Shown in pieces: positions 44,101 to 51,424 of a DNA stretch of 52,432 bases. The DNA is from 2-01-FULL-39-10-A sp964525395 (GTDB taxonomy: Bacteria > Patescibacteriota > Microgenomatia > Levybacterales > UBA12049), in the NCBI GenBank assembly GCA_964525395.1, contig CAZGGU010000005.1:1-52432 (forward strand). The letters run 5' to 3'. The first letter of the stretch is position 1; each line of letters begins with the position of its first letter. Below the pieces are notes generated by a model. The model ran no database searches. It worked only from the letters and a program-made list of their open reading frames with translations, and was not told where the DNA came from. The position numbers and the translations under genes were made by a program.

Positions 44101-46232
44101 GCTAATCCTGTTCCACAAGATCCAAACGTAGGAGTTGTTCCACCCAGCAAGCATTGGGAAGATGTTCCTGCTCCAGTTTGGGACAATAATCCAGAACCAT
44201 TAGCAAAGAAAACTCCGCCGTTAGTATTATAATTAGACAACGTCACTGCACCTGAGACAGCTAAAGTACCAGTAAAATTTGCTGCATTTGATATAGTTTG
44301 ACCATTAATAAGTCCTGATGTAATAGTTCCGATATTGACTAAATTTCCTGATGCATCAATCCTCTGAGTTCCAGCGCCAGCGCCTGTATTTACACCTGTC
44401 GTTCCATTCACTGTTGTTCCAGTAATCGTATTAGTTGTGGAAATAGTCCCAAATCCTGAAGCAATTGAGCCACTCGTCAATGCGCCAACTGAAGTCAAAG
44501 AAGAAGTCACTACGCCCGAACCCAGAGTTGTTGGATCAAGAACAGTAGTGCCATTAATCTGAATTGAGGGTGTTCCAGCAAGAACATTTACGAAGCCAAA
44601 CTTAGCAGAAACTGATGCAGTTCCGCCAATCAAAGCATCCACTGTAAGGTTAGTCGGATAGATAACTCCTGTACCAGTTGTCCAAACACTGTCTCCTCCT
44701 GAGCCTGTTCCGAAGGCTTGCCAATTGGTCCCATTAAAGTAAAAAACCTGGTTGCTACCAGTATCATAATATAACGAACCAGCTCCAATTGCACCAGGCG
44801 GAGCCGCGAAATTCCCAATCCGTATCTGCCCCCCCCTGGCATAAATATTTCCTGAAACGTCTAAGGCTTGCCCCGGATCAGTGTTGCCAATACCAACAGA
44901 TCCGTTGTCATAAATCATTGATTGTGATGACAAGGAGTTTCCTGAGGAATTCCACTTTATCAAATAATTCGGCGTTCCAGCTACTGCACCAAACGCACCT
45001 GAACCAGTAGCAATGATTACTCCGTTCTGTGGACCTGTAGAATTTAGTTTATTTCCTGACAAGAAGATAAGGCCTCCTTTATTCGCAAGCGTCAAATTCG
45101 CACCAGTTCCTCCGTTAGCAAGAGGCAATATTCCAGTGAAGGGCTGAGTGACATAATAAGTGTCTTCTGTATAGCCTTCAATCTCGCCTTTTGAATTATA
45201 ATAAACTAAATTTCCAGGGCCAGTTCCAGGAACTCTACCTCTTAGGTAATCAGCGTTTAAGTTTTTGATTAAGCCTTTATCGCCTACCTTCAAAAGATCA
45301 GATGTAGCGAAATCAATTGGAGTAAGTGGAACTAGTTCATTCTTTTTATTGAATGCAAAGATTTCATTGATATTTCTAGGTATAACTTTCTCATACTTTT
45401 TATGATCTACTACATCAATTATAGCAAGGGAGACTCTAGTGAAAGGCAAAAGAACACTTCGGATGAGACTTTTAGCAGCGCCTGGCTGTTCATATTTAGG
45501 TTCAGAAATCACGGTCAAAGTAGAGCTTGCACCAAGAACATCATAGCTATTTGAGCCCGCAGTGGATACGTTTGGTGAGGCAATAAGTTTATTCCCATTT
45601 GAATCTACGAAGCCCATAAACTGAGCTGTTTTAATTGGTGCTACCAAGAATGAAGAAGTGACCCCGAAAACTATGATTAAACATATCAAAACAGCTAAAA
45701 CTGCTCCTTTTGCAAGCCTGGACCTCCAGCTAACGAGACTGTCTAAATCATTTTCATCTTCGTTTATGATGCGCACAATTTGATCTACTCTGTCTTTTTC
45801 GCTTGAATGAACTTCAACTGTTTTAGCCTCAGCAACTTCTACATCTTTCTCAAGTCTTTCTAAATTTTTCTTAGTCTGGAAATACTGGGAGCTTGAAAAT
45901 TCTTCAAGCTCAGGAAGACGATAAACTCTCTCTGCTCCTACTCTCTCAGCTGGAAGAATTCCACGCTCATCAAGGCGACGGAGAGTTGTGTGAGAAATAC
46001 CTAAAAATTCTGCTGCTTCACCAATAGAAAAAGTTTTAGAAGCTTTAAAATTTTCTATGTCTTGCAGTGCGAAATACCTATTCTTTCCATCAGGTCTCCT
46101 GGAGACAATTTTTCCTTTTTCATCCCAACGTCTAAGTGTATCGACAGATACTCCTAAAATCTTAGAAGCTTCGCTAATCGGAACTAGTATTCTTCCTTGG
46201 GAATCTTTAAAATTGGGCAGTTTATTAGTCAT
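38136..46232 (-). CDS. Giant protein C: tandem HTH domains, one membrane span, fibre-like exterior
   Basis: About 2698 aa, with an unknown stretch in the assembly gap. Residues 16-63 and 66-113 are two MerR/excisionase-type HTH domains (ISEASKILGVSVDTLRRWDE; IGEAAEFLGISHTTLRRLDE). Each has a wing and a YF/YR strand. A charged, likely coiled-coil stretch (116-170), one span (~175-197, GAVLAVLICLIIVFGVTSSF) and about 2,450 exterior residues follow. The exterior has repeated NWWTTSSDGKALTPINSTMD / QCLLGGTTPTFGSCG modules, the GSGRLCF-TPDYAENI-AGRIPLKV block shared with giant A, a coiled coil near 2520 and a beta end with KFNWSAVQVGN. No signal peptide precedes the HTH, so the N-terminus is cytoplasmic. 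The whole looks like a one-chain surface sensor-regulator or a DNA-tethered stalk. Promoter at 46293-46321. Confidence 0.85.
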   Translation of the reverse strand: MTNKLPNFKDSQGRILVPISEASKILGVSVDTLRRWDEKGKIVSRRPDGKNRYFALQDIENFKASKTFSIGEAAEFLGISHTTLRRLDERGILPAERVGAERVYRLPELEEFSSSQYFQTKKNLERLEKDVEVAEAKTVEVHSSEKDRVDQIVRIINEDENDLDSLVSWRSRLAKGAVLAVLICLIIVFGVTSSFLVAPIKTAQFMGFVDSNGNKLIASPNVSTAGSNSYDVLGASSTLTVISEPKYEQPGAAKSLIRSVLLPFTRVSLAIIDVVDHKKYEKVIPRNINEIFAFNKKNELVPLTPIDFATSDLLKVGDKGLIKNLNADYLRGRVPGTGPGNLVYYNSKGEIEGYTEDTYYVTQPFTGILPLANGGTGANLTLANKGGLIFLSGNKLNSTGPQNGVIIATGSGAFGAVAGTPNYLIKWNSSGNSLSSQSMIYDNGSVGIGNTDPGQALDVSGNIYARGGQIRIGNFAAPPGAIGAGSLYYDTGSNQVFYFNGTNWQAFGTGSGGDSVWTTGTGVIYPTNLTVDALIGGTASVSAKFGFVNVLAGTPSIQINGTTVLDPTTLGSGVVTSSLTSVGALTSGSIASGFGTISTTNTITGTTVNGTTGVNTGAGAGTQRIDASGNLVNIGTITSGLINGQTISNAANFTGTLAVSGAVTLSNYNTNGGVFFANGSGLLSQTGAGTSSQCLLGGTTPTFGSCGTGLATNWWTTSSDGKALTPINSTMDFLLGGQATTSAKFAVLGLNDARGSQTASLSGSIVLDNTASIQTTKNQSLRIGGSSTGNINLEPSSTLASGYVFIGSAGLSGIANPDFLVLDQASGALPSAINGSLAIDSTGKISVYENGQWKVLCNTTDAACGAGSGSALSAITAATGANTINSGDNGQVWNWSLASLNRTAFTIGENSASSGNNTTILKISTMANSTAMPLQIIAQGNTVLNVSNIGGITLGANAGNGNISISPNAGGQAALIVNKLGDNDLFTASAAGTTRFIIANNGALTASAYANAGGILYTSTTGLIGQTSAGASSQCLLGGTTPTFGSCATGTNQSPFQVLNGAIVPLNSTLDFLVGGQATTSADFAFIRVNSGTPTASISAGTTNNNTFLTGGGNLATTNGQTLTLGGSSTGLIQVSNKAGSVFSTFDTVNSRLGIGTSTPNGALTIGSGQILVPGGSKTVPDIALTGSTNTGLYFGSTAGGSVAFTTAGVPKFFFQNLAQRGFVMSNNISLSWVSTSDATSVAPDVFISRSAAGVLRISSDEGSGTADLVVNGKLGVGTTSINSALYVTHPLTLAVTGKSLAVFDQIEQQDIFTASASGTPIFTITRAGGIALGTNGLSTGTSSQCLLGGSTASWGSCGTGTGTNWWTTSADGKALTPINSTMDFLLGSQATTSAKFAVLGLNNARGSQTASVAGSFVVDSSTGSLQATNNQTLTIGGNTTGNILLMPNNNTSGGFVGIGTTAPTNRFEIQETKTDTSGFTQMQFNRVTANPTGASTATYVANYNESRTNSGNSQSFSNASVVGLYNLAQHRGTNTXXXXXXXXXXXXXXXXXXXXXXXXXXXXXXXXXXRIDAASTQTLWLSGNADNTTAASGIAFGSSRDTNLYRSAADTLKTDDAFNVNGNFNVTSAGAISAATGITSSGTITFSTFNSNGGVLYTNGSGVLAQATAGTSSQCLLGGTTPTFGSCGAGLATNWWTTSSDGKALAPINSTMDFLLGGTSTASARFAVLGLAGSTPQTSVSGRLIVMPSNGYGNVGINTTNPVVPFDSNGRARIAGSSGSVGDSGFGNYALSVQNNASTSWLEILNNGGAGKGAFFGMSGNDFEQYNYQGGDIIFYANTTPSTSTERLRIAANGNVGIGTDSTPNALFNVGNNSEFQVNSSGAIAAATGIASSGTINFSGLSASSAIYTDGSKNLTSTAPTTGTIGYWSRSAQGALTPATTNDVVAATSSAYNPFTATTNNPAGTLANNTLIQHIAAGTVTNLLTLSRTAGTVTTGLNLTGTIGTDISLQNSATISNASAGTLALTATNIAVNGNLRGATDDTFFSWDYTTNRIGFTKKSGGAGKLTYGSGNSFAIAQSNATGIEATNTFTDRFVLDTSGNVTIGAGNLTMTSGTSFSATALTTLTTSSSVSWGGLTAMTFTADNAVVSGSDVANGNLSLQGTTNATRTTSYVLLQPNGGFVGVGNSAPTVALDVTGDLSASGIMTAGSFVTSNWTIDQNGTCAGSGRLCFDYSGTGQVSFTSGGQGRATNGFVTGTPDYAENITVTDSSIESGDIVTSVIYDSSEENVYRRSIASKSDKEYQGEIIGAISENPGFLAAQANLRDLPDRGWNDNERPLTVAGRIPLKVSSINGKIKVGDRITSSSKPGVGMKATEAGQTVGIAMEPYDNSDPNTVGKILVFIKVGFYDPDVYLTNTGDLNLEVDPATSLGLVKRDNKAIKRNGAYNEGVFGKLRAGIIEVTTITTDSLNIKTDEVRIGDKTLAQYIDSRAQNNGSTPAETEAKITSLQSQIDQLNSVLGVSTTSAEINQITSQINQTQDEIDSLNSENIASQGENGDFEKLHVSGNTLIEGMLTVIDPLKAGELVVTGTANFFDDVVFKGKVRFDNNVQFASNAAGAASISQGTKKVKVTFTKKFDNEPLINTTLTVDGTDTEKQAILNSGYVVAVTDKSETGFTIILNKAAEQDLKFNWSAVQVGN
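41050..44165 (-). repeat. Repeated DNA modules inside giant C
   Basis: Near-identical ~170-bp units encode NWWTTSSDGKALTPINSTMD plus the preceding QCLLGG-SCG segment. They occur near 41050-41220, 42049-42205 and 43996-44163, with a diverged copy near 42975-43140. Giant B carries the same unit near 31508-31680. Such repeats promote recombination and assembly breaks. Confidence 0.75.
41523..41622. other. Assembly gap (100 N)
   Basis: Exactly 100 N, a conventional scaffold-gap size, in the repeat-rich part of giant C. The frame continues on both sides, but the real length and content are unknown. Confidence 0.99.
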
Positions 46233-46256
46233 GATTACCTATGCATTGGTTAACCC

Positions 46257-46321
46257 CTGCCTAGGCAAACCATAAATAATTGCTATAAGATTATTACATA
46301 CCAATCCAGCTTTCATGTCAA
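46257..46321 (-). promoter_or_regulatory. Promoter of giant C with a dyad in its leader
   Basis: TTGACA (minus strand, 46321-46316), a 17-bp spacer and TGTAAT (46298-46293) match the rho promoter exactly. The leader is about 54 nt and contains the palindrome GCCTAGGC (46258-46265) near GGTT/AACC. This is a possible operator for the protein's own HTH domains. Confidence 0.7.
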
Positions 46322-46674
46322 GTAATAAAATTACAAACTGAAGCTAAACTAAATTTTTGATTACTCAAATTGCTCAATATTTTTTCACATGCGTTAAAAC
46401 GAGATTTTTTGAGGCTATTTTTATGTTCTATTTCATAAGTGAATTTAATGCATCATTAAATATCATATCACGTGCTATAGGTTTATTATGTTTTTGCGTT
46501 TAACTAAGAAGATTATGCTTTTATGAATTATGATATCAGGAGGTCTACTGCAAGCAGGACGAGAAATGGACAAGAAAAGGTAGGGAGTTCAAATGTGCGG
46601 AAAGTTTTGCGCAACTTTTTCTTCAAAAAGCGACAGATGGGAATTTGAAAAGAGCGCTATGAAGAAAAAACAAA
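46322..46674. other. Spacer with possible very small ORFs
   Basis: No clear gene. Two short plus-strand frames are possible: 46523-46648 (41 codons, basic) and 46593-46688 (31 codons, see separate entry). The 13-mer CATGCGTTAAAAC near 46389 also occurs near 12591, without evident meaning. Confidence 0.3.
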
Positions 46675-46688
46675 TTATATCTTCTTAG
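46593..46688 (+). CDS. Possible 31-aa peptide or gene remnant
   Basis: ATG 46593 follows AGGGAG at normal spacing and encodes MCGKFCATF then a basic tail, ending inside the 3' end of the convergent PIN-TRAM gene. The MCG start with Cys at position 2 recalls SRAP/YedK proteins (MCGRF), but the rest does not match. It may be a decayed N-terminus or chance. Confidence 0.2.
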   Translation: MCGKFCATFSSKSDRWEFEKSAMKKKQIISS

Positions 46689-47502
46689 AAAACAAAATTT
46701 TACCTGCACTTGTCTGTATCACACGTGAAACTATTACATCAATTTCTTTCCCCACATCCCCTGACCCATGCTCCACTACTAGCATTGTTCCGTCATCCAA
46801 ATAACCCACACCTTGGGTCAAATCTTTTCCTACATGTAAAACTCTTATGTGAAGTGCCTCTCCTGGAACTGCGCGAATTTTTAGATAATTCGCCAAAGTA
46901 TTGATATTAATTGCCTTAACTCCAGAAATACTGGCCTTTTTTTCCAAGTTAAAATCGCAGGTGATAAGTCTACCTTTATGGGTTTTCGTAATTTCAATTA
47001 GCTTTTCATCTACTTCCCTCGGTGTTCCTTCACCATTTTTATCAGGAATATGCATTACTTTTATAGCTTTTGATCTCTTAAGCTTATCTAATAGCTCCAA
47101 TCCCTTTCTTCCCCTCTCCCGCTTAACCATATCCTGTGAATCAGCAATATGCTTTAACTCAAGTAAAATACTCTCAGGAATTGCCACTACGCCAGCGACC
47201 AACCCTAGATTAATGATGTCGAAAACTCTACCGTCTATAATTGCTGATGTATCAAGAAAAAATGCATTTTCTATTTTCTGCTGCTTTTTAGGACGTGATT
47301 CTCTTTTCGGAACACCAGGCAAACGACTTACGACATTTTTTGCTACTTCATCTGCTAAGGCCTGCACAAGCTTTGCTGGTAAATTCACAACTGGAAGCCC
47401 TGTTCCCTCTTTGTGAGGAACCGGAGTTTTAGGAGTTTCTACTTTTTTAATAGTTTTCCTCTTAACCTTTTTATCTTGTGTTCTATTTTTTTCTTTTGCC
47501 AT
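46675..47502 (-). CDS. PIN-TRAM domain protein (YacL-like, soluble)
   Basis: The 275-aa protein has a basic Lys-rich N-terminus (~1-75) replacing the membrane spans of Firmicute YacL. A PIN domain (~78-205) follows, with acidic FFLDTSAIIDGRVFDI, LLELKHIAD and LITCDFNLEKKA. The C-terminal TRAM domain (~215-275) has GEALHIRVLHVGKDLTQGVG, DGTMLVVEHG and VIVSRVIQTSAGKILF. The PIN acidic residues are intact, so RNase activity is plausible. The gene follows radA on the same strand, 60 bp away, an arrangement seen in other bacteria. Confidence 0.9.
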   Translation of the reverse strand: MAKEKNRTQDKKVKRKTIKKVETPKTPVPHKEGTGLPVVNLPAKLVQALADEVAKNVVSRLPGVPKRESRPKKQQKIENAFFLDTSAIIDGRVFDIINLGLVAGVVAIPESILLELKHIADSQDMVKRERGRKGLELLDKLKRSKAIKVMHIPDKNGEGTPREVDEKLIEITKTHKGRLITCDFNLEKKASISGVKAININTLANYLKIRAVPGEALHIRVLHVGKDLTQGVGYLDDGTMLVVEHGSGDVGKEIDVIVSRVIQTSAGKILFSKKI

Positions 47503-47562
47503 TTTATAATAATTTAAACCGACGTTAGTATATCAAAATACTGATAATAAGTGCTGAGCAAT

Positions 47563-48894
47563 TTACTTATTTTTAGCTAATTTTTCGAGCACTTCATTAA
47601 GAGTTTTAAATTTATCTGTTCCAATGATATTAGTAAAGCCAAGTTTTTTCGCTTCTTTAGATCTTTTCGCAAATTCTGCTGGTGGACGCAGTTCCCCAAG
47701 AAGTCCCACTTCTGCAAAAGCAACAGTCTTCCCCATAGAGACATTTTTAATACTTGAAAAAACAGCAAGACAAATTGCTAGATCTGCTGCCGGATCTGAT
47801 AATTTCAAACCGCCCGCGACATTTACATAAATATCCATATTTTCTATTGGAAGCCTGGCATGTTTTTGCAGAACTGCCAATAAAAGCTCCAATCTCTTAG
47901 AATCAATTCCGGATGCAACGCGTCTAGGCATAGGAAATTTAGAATAAACTGCAAGTGCTTGAATTTCGACCAGAAAAGAACGTGTTCCTTCAAGAGTTGC
48001 TGTTAAGACTGACCCAGATGCATTTAACTTTTGGGGACTTAGGAATATTTGTTCAGGATTTTTTACCTCAGTCATTCCCCCCGCTTCCATATTAAAAACA
48101 CCTACTTCATCCACTGGGCCAAAGCGATTTTTTAAAGATCGCAAAATTTTAACTCTAGTAAACTTTTCGCCTTCTAAGAAAAGAACGGTATCTACCATAT
48201 GGGACAAAACCATCGGACCAGCGACCATCCCCTCTTTCGTCACATGTCCTACTATAATAATAGGAATGTTTAATCTTTTTCCCGCTTTTATAAATTCCAT
48301 CGCTGCATATCGAACTTGCCCCACAGATCCAGAAAGTCCAGTCAGATTTTCTGATTCCATGGTCTGAATAGAATCAATAATGACTAAATCTGGATTAATG
48401 TTGCCAATAACATCCACGATAGTGTCCGTATTACTTAAAGATAAAAGTAAAAGATTATCGTTTTTAACCTTCGAAAGACGGTCTGCGCGAAGCTTAATCT
48501 GTTGCTCAGATTCTTCACCTGATATGTATAGTACTTTTTGATCTTTCTTTGATATATTTAAAGCGAGCTGCAAAAGTAGCGTGGACTTTCCAATTCCTGG
48601 ATCTCCAGCAAGTAAACTCACAGATCCCGGCACTATTCCTCCGCCCAAGACGCCATCCATTTCTAAAAAACCTGAGGTAAATCTATTCTTTTCCTCAAAT
48701 TTTATGTCAGCTAATTTTTTGGGGGTTAAGTCGGAAGAAGATGCGATTGAGGTTTTAGTTAAAGATTTCTGGTTTTGGTTAGCTATTTTGATTTCCTTTA
48801 AAGAATTCCAAGTCCCACACTCTGGGCACTTTCCCATAAATGCCGGTGAATCATATCCGCATTCTGAACAAACATAAGCTGTTGATCTTTTCAT
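47563..48894 (-). CDS. radA: DNA repair protein RadA (Sms)
   Basis: The 443-aa protein has an N-terminal C4 zinc finger (CSECGYDSPAFMGKCPECG). The RecA-like ATPase has Walker A GDPGIGKSTLLLQ (~93) and Walker B DLVIIDSIQTM. The RadA-specific KNRFGPVDEVGVF motif (~252) and a C-terminal Lon-like domain (NVAGGLKLSDPAADLAICLA, FAEVGLLGELRP) complete it. RadA drives branch migration of recombination intermediates. Length and motifs are normal. Gene order is rpsA-radA-PIN/TRAM on the minus strand. Confidence 0.96.
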   Translation of the reverse strand: MKRSTAYVCSECGYDSPAFMGKCPECGTWNSLKEIKIANQNQKSLTKTSIASSSDLTPKKLADIKFEEKNRFTSGFLEMDGVLGGGIVPGSVSLLAGDPGIGKSTLLLQLALNISKKDQKVLYISGEESEQQIKLRADRLSKVKNDNLLLLSLSNTDTIVDVIGNINPDLVIIDSIQTMESENLTGLSGSVGQVRYAAMEFIKAGKRLNIPIIIVGHVTKEGMVAGPMVLSHMVDTVLFLEGEKFTRVKILRSLKNRFGPVDEVGVFNMEAGGMTEVKNPEQIFLSPQKLNASGSVLTATLEGTRSFLVEIQALAVYSKFPMPRRVASGIDSKRLELLLAVLQKHARLPIENMDIYVNVAGGLKLSDPAADLAICLAVFSSIKNVSMGKTVAFAEVGLLGELRPPAEFAKRSKEAKKLGFTNIIGTDKFKTLNEVLEKLAKNK

Positions 48895-48977
48895 AAATTG
48901 AGGCGCGATGAGGAATCGTGTGAGTCAAACCAAAACTTTACTGGTGCGAGCGAGCCGCTCGTTCCAAATTCCACCAC

Positions 48978-50039
48978 CTACCTATATCCCATTGGTTTTT
49001 CTTTAAGAACTGGTGATACTGTGATACGATGTCTTTTTGTATCAATTTCAGCAACAGTTAACTCTACTTCGTCACCACTATTATATTTAGTACCAGGTGC
49101 AATTTTATCTTTTTTAATAAGTCCTTCGATTCCATTTAAGTCAACCAAAACTCCAAGAGAAGATGTAGACTTCACAGTTCCTTTAACTTTCGAGTCAACT
49201 TTTATATTTTTGACTGCTTCTTCAAAAGGATCAGCAGTTAAGCGCTTGACTGAAAGGTTTATTCTTTTCGCTTCTTTATCGATTGCAATTACCTGAGTTT
49301 CGATTTCTTCACCATTATCGAAAAATCCTTCAGCTGTTTCAGTCCTGTCCCATGAAAGTTCTGACAAATGAATAAATCCTTCAATTATTTCTCCATTTGG
49401 AGATTTAAAGGTTACAAAAACTCCGAAAGGTGCAGAATTAGAAACTTTGGAATTTAATTTATCTCCTACTTTAATTCCCGAAACGATTTTCAAGAAATCC
49501 TCATCTGTAGTTGCTGCTTTTTGAGAAAAGATTATTTTATGGAGAGAGCGATTTACTTCGAGAATTACTGCTTTAAGCTTAGTGCCAACCAATTCAGATG
49601 GAGCAACCGAAAGCATTGTTTGGGAATTAGGAAGAAATCCAGAAACTCCTTCAGGAGCTGAGACTAAAAATCCACCTTTAGTTACTTCGTCAATTGTTAC
49701 ATCTAGAACTTTAGCTTCGTCTTTAAGCTTTTCAATCTTTCCCCAAACCTTCTCATCCATGAATTTTCTAAGTGAAACTACTGGATTTCCCTGATCTGAT
49801 TCTGGATTTAACACATAAACTTCTACTGAATCACCAACTTTTAAGGTAGAAAGGAGTGATCTAAGAAGGCTTTTATCTTTTTCAAGAACTGATGCTTCAG
49901 TTTTAGCACCAATATCTACGAGAACTTCAGAAGATGTAAGCTTAGTAACTTTTCCGACGACCGTCTCGCCTTTTTTAAAAGACTTAATTGAGGGCTGAGC
50001 TTTGGCCATCAAATCGGCCATAGATGTAGCGTTTGCCAT
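48978..50039 (-). CDS. rpsA: Ribosomal protein S1 (short form, four S1 domains)
   Basis: The 353-aa protein has four OB-fold S1 repeats, beginning near residues 20 (GETVVGKVTKLTSSEVLVDI), 105, 190 (GDKLNSKVSNSAPFGVFVTF) and 280 (SKVKGTVKSTSSLGVLVDL). The third has the typical GFIHLSELSWDR. Enterobacterial S1 has six repeats; four is usual for CPR and Gram-positive forms. It binds mRNA at the ribosome and helps initiation. It is one of the few genes here with a good SD (AAAGGAA, 9 nt before ATG). Confidence 0.93.
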   Translation of the reverse strand: MANATSMADLMAKAQPSIKSFKKGETVVGKVTKLTSSEVLVDIGAKTEASVLEKDKSLLRSLLSTLKVGDSVEVYVLNPESDQGNPVVSLRKFMDEKVWGKIEKLKDEAKVLDVTIDEVTKGGFLVSAPEGVSGFLPNSQTMLSVAPSELVGTKLKAVILEVNRSLHKIIFSQKAATTDEDFLKIVSGIKVGDKLNSKVSNSAPFGVFVTFKSPNGEIIEGFIHLSELSWDRTETAEGFFDNGEEIETQVIAIDKEAKRINLSVKRLTADPFEEAVKNIKVDSKVKGTVKSTSSLGVLVDLNGIEGLIKKDKIAPGTKYNSGDEVELTVAEIDTKRHRITVSPVLKEKPMGYR

Positions 50040-50070
50040 TTGTAAAAATTCCTTTCATTTTATTCATAAG

Positions 50071-50099
50071 AGTATATCACTGATTCGAGGTCAAAACAA
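50071..50099 (-). promoter_or_regulatory. Promoter of rpsA
   Basis: TTGTTT (minus strand, 50099-50094), a 17-bp spacer and TATACT (50076-50071). The ~25-nt leader contains the SD AAAGGAA (50055-50049). Confidence 0.6.
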
Positions 50100-50105
50100 G
50101 GCGTT

Positions 50106-50975
50106 TTATCTGGTGGGCTTAGTAGCTACGATCGCTTGAAGTGTCCAAAATCCTCTTCGATATGCTTCTTCTGCAGCCAAAATTCCATAAAAGTTACTCG
50201 TTACGTCGCTAAGTTTTGGAAAAATTTTAGGTAAAACCTTTGCAAATGGAGTTAGTCTTTTAGTTCTGGGCAAACCAAACTCGAAGTTTTGCTTCAAATC
50301 CGTACCGTGATCATCATGTTTTACATTTCCGAAACCAATTTTTTTAAGTAATTTCTCCATAGAATCGGGCGTTTCCAAGCTTGGGACTGCGAATCCATAG
50401 ATGAATTCATCGTAAATTGGTTTTTCCTCAGCCGTAAATTCAGTCTTGATTGCAAACCAGTCAGACATTACTACCCTTCCACCAGGCTTAAGAATTCTAT
50501 AAATTTCTTTAAATAAAACTTCTTTATCAAGGCCGTAACAAAGTGCTTCTATTCCCCAAACCACATCAAAAGAATTATCTGGGAATTTAGTTTTATTAAA
50601 ATCCATTACTTCGAATTCACAAAGATCTGCCACACCTTCTCTTTTTTTATACTTATTTGCCTTCTTTACCTGAACTGGACTAATTGTTATTCCAGTTACA
50701 TGAGCTCCAATGTTTTTTGCAATCCAAATCGAAGAACCACCCACGCCGCATCCAGCATCAAGAACTTTATCATTTGACTTAATGTCAGCCATTTTCGCCA
50801 AAGTCTCATTTACTCTCAGAATCGCGTCCTGATGATTTTTTATATCCGGGTCATAGTAGCCGAAGTGAATTCCAAGTGATTTACTCTGATGCCAGAAAAC
50901 TCTATAGAAGATTGTGTTGGCATCATAATACCTTGCTACATCTTTCGGGGTGAATGAAGAAAATACTCTCGACAT
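50106..50975 (-). CDS. SAM-dependent methyltransferase (UbiE/tocopherol-type)
   Basis: This 289-aa class I methyltransferase has motif I VLDAGCGVGGSSIWIAK (~69), GAHVTGITISPVQVKKA, motif II NSFDVVWGIEALCYG (~134) and ILKPGGRVVMSDWF (~160). The N-terminal region (YYDANTIFYRVFWHQSKSLG, HFGYYDPD) and the EEAYRRGFWTLQAIVATKP end resemble sterol/tocopherol or mycolate-cyclopropane-type enzymes that act on lipids. The substrate is unknown. TATAAT (50987-50982) ends 6 nt before the ATG, so the mRNA is probably leaderless. It is preceded by the 119-aa gene on the same strand. Confidence 0.85.
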   Translation of the reverse strand: MSRVFSSFTPKDVARYYDANTIFYRVFWHQSKSLGIHFGYYDPDIKNHQDAILRVNETLAKMADIKSNDKVLDAGCGVGGSSIWIAKNIGAHVTGITISPVQVKKANKYKKREGVADLCEFEVMDFNKTKFPDNSFDVVWGIEALCYGLDKEVLFKEIYRILKPGGRVVMSDWFAIKTEFTAEEKPIYDEFIYGFAVPSLETPDSMEKLLKKIGFGNVKHDDHGTDLKQNFEFGLPRTKRLTPFAKVLPKIFPKLSDVTSNFYGILAAEEAYRRGFWTLQAIVATKPTR

Positions 50976-50989
50976 GTGTAAATTATAAA

Positions 50990-51349
50990 CTATTGTCCGC
51001 GAAATGGAAAACTAATTATTTTTCCTGCATCTCCTGTCAAATCCTCATCTTGAACTGTAACATTAGTATCTGGTGAAAAAATTTGTTCAGGCTCCTTCTC
51101 GGAATCATAAGGCGCTACCATTAATTTGTAAAGCTGGTGCTCTTCAATAGGAATTAGCTCTCCACCTTCTGCTGATAGCACAGCAACTCTTTCATCTTCA
51201 GCTTCAATAGCTAAGGCTGCAGCTTGAAAAGCAATAGCCCTTTCAAGAGCTCTGTGCAAGTCAACCCCCAGCTCAATTGCGGAATAACTTAGATCTTTTA
51301 CTCTTTCAGGATCAAGCTCAGGAAGACCTAGCTCTTCTTTTTTACCCAT
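50990..51349 (-). CDS. Hypothetical acidic protein, 119 aa
   Basis: The family is not recognised. A helical N-terminal half (LDPERVKDLSYSAIELGVDL; RALERAIAFQAAALAIEAED) is followed by an acidic, extended C-terminal half ending KIISFPFRGQ. No signal peptide or span. The -10 box TATATT with an upstream TGC (extended -10; 51361-51356) ends 6 nt before ATG 51349, which supports expression from a leaderless mRNA. It is probably transcribed with the methyltransferase 14 bp downstream. Confidence 0.6.
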   Translation of the reverse strand: MGKKEELGLPELDPERVKDLSYSAIELGVDLHRALERAIAFQAAALAIEAEDERVAVLSAEGGELIPIEEHQLYKLMVAPYDSEKEPEQIFSPDTNVTVQDEDLTGDAGKIISFPFRGQ

Positions 51350-51412
51350 GCTTGTAATATAGCATAATATTTTAATAGTAATTATTTTCTAGAGGAAAGT
51401 AAGTGAATATGA

Positions 51413-51418
51413 TATAAA
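51413..51418 (+). promoter_or_regulatory. Extended -10 box of the 51425 methyltransferase gene
   Basis: TGA precedes TATAAA at 51413-51418, giving an extended -10, then 6 nt to ATG 51425. No -35 or SD is evident. Confidence 0.45.
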
Positions 51419-51424
51419 TCTCTT

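Noticed and set aside
38136..46232. Prophage tail-fibre gene cluster
   Set aside because: Fibre-like composition, but no capsid, terminase, portal, tail-tube or integrase genes, and giant C has a membrane span and HTH domains.
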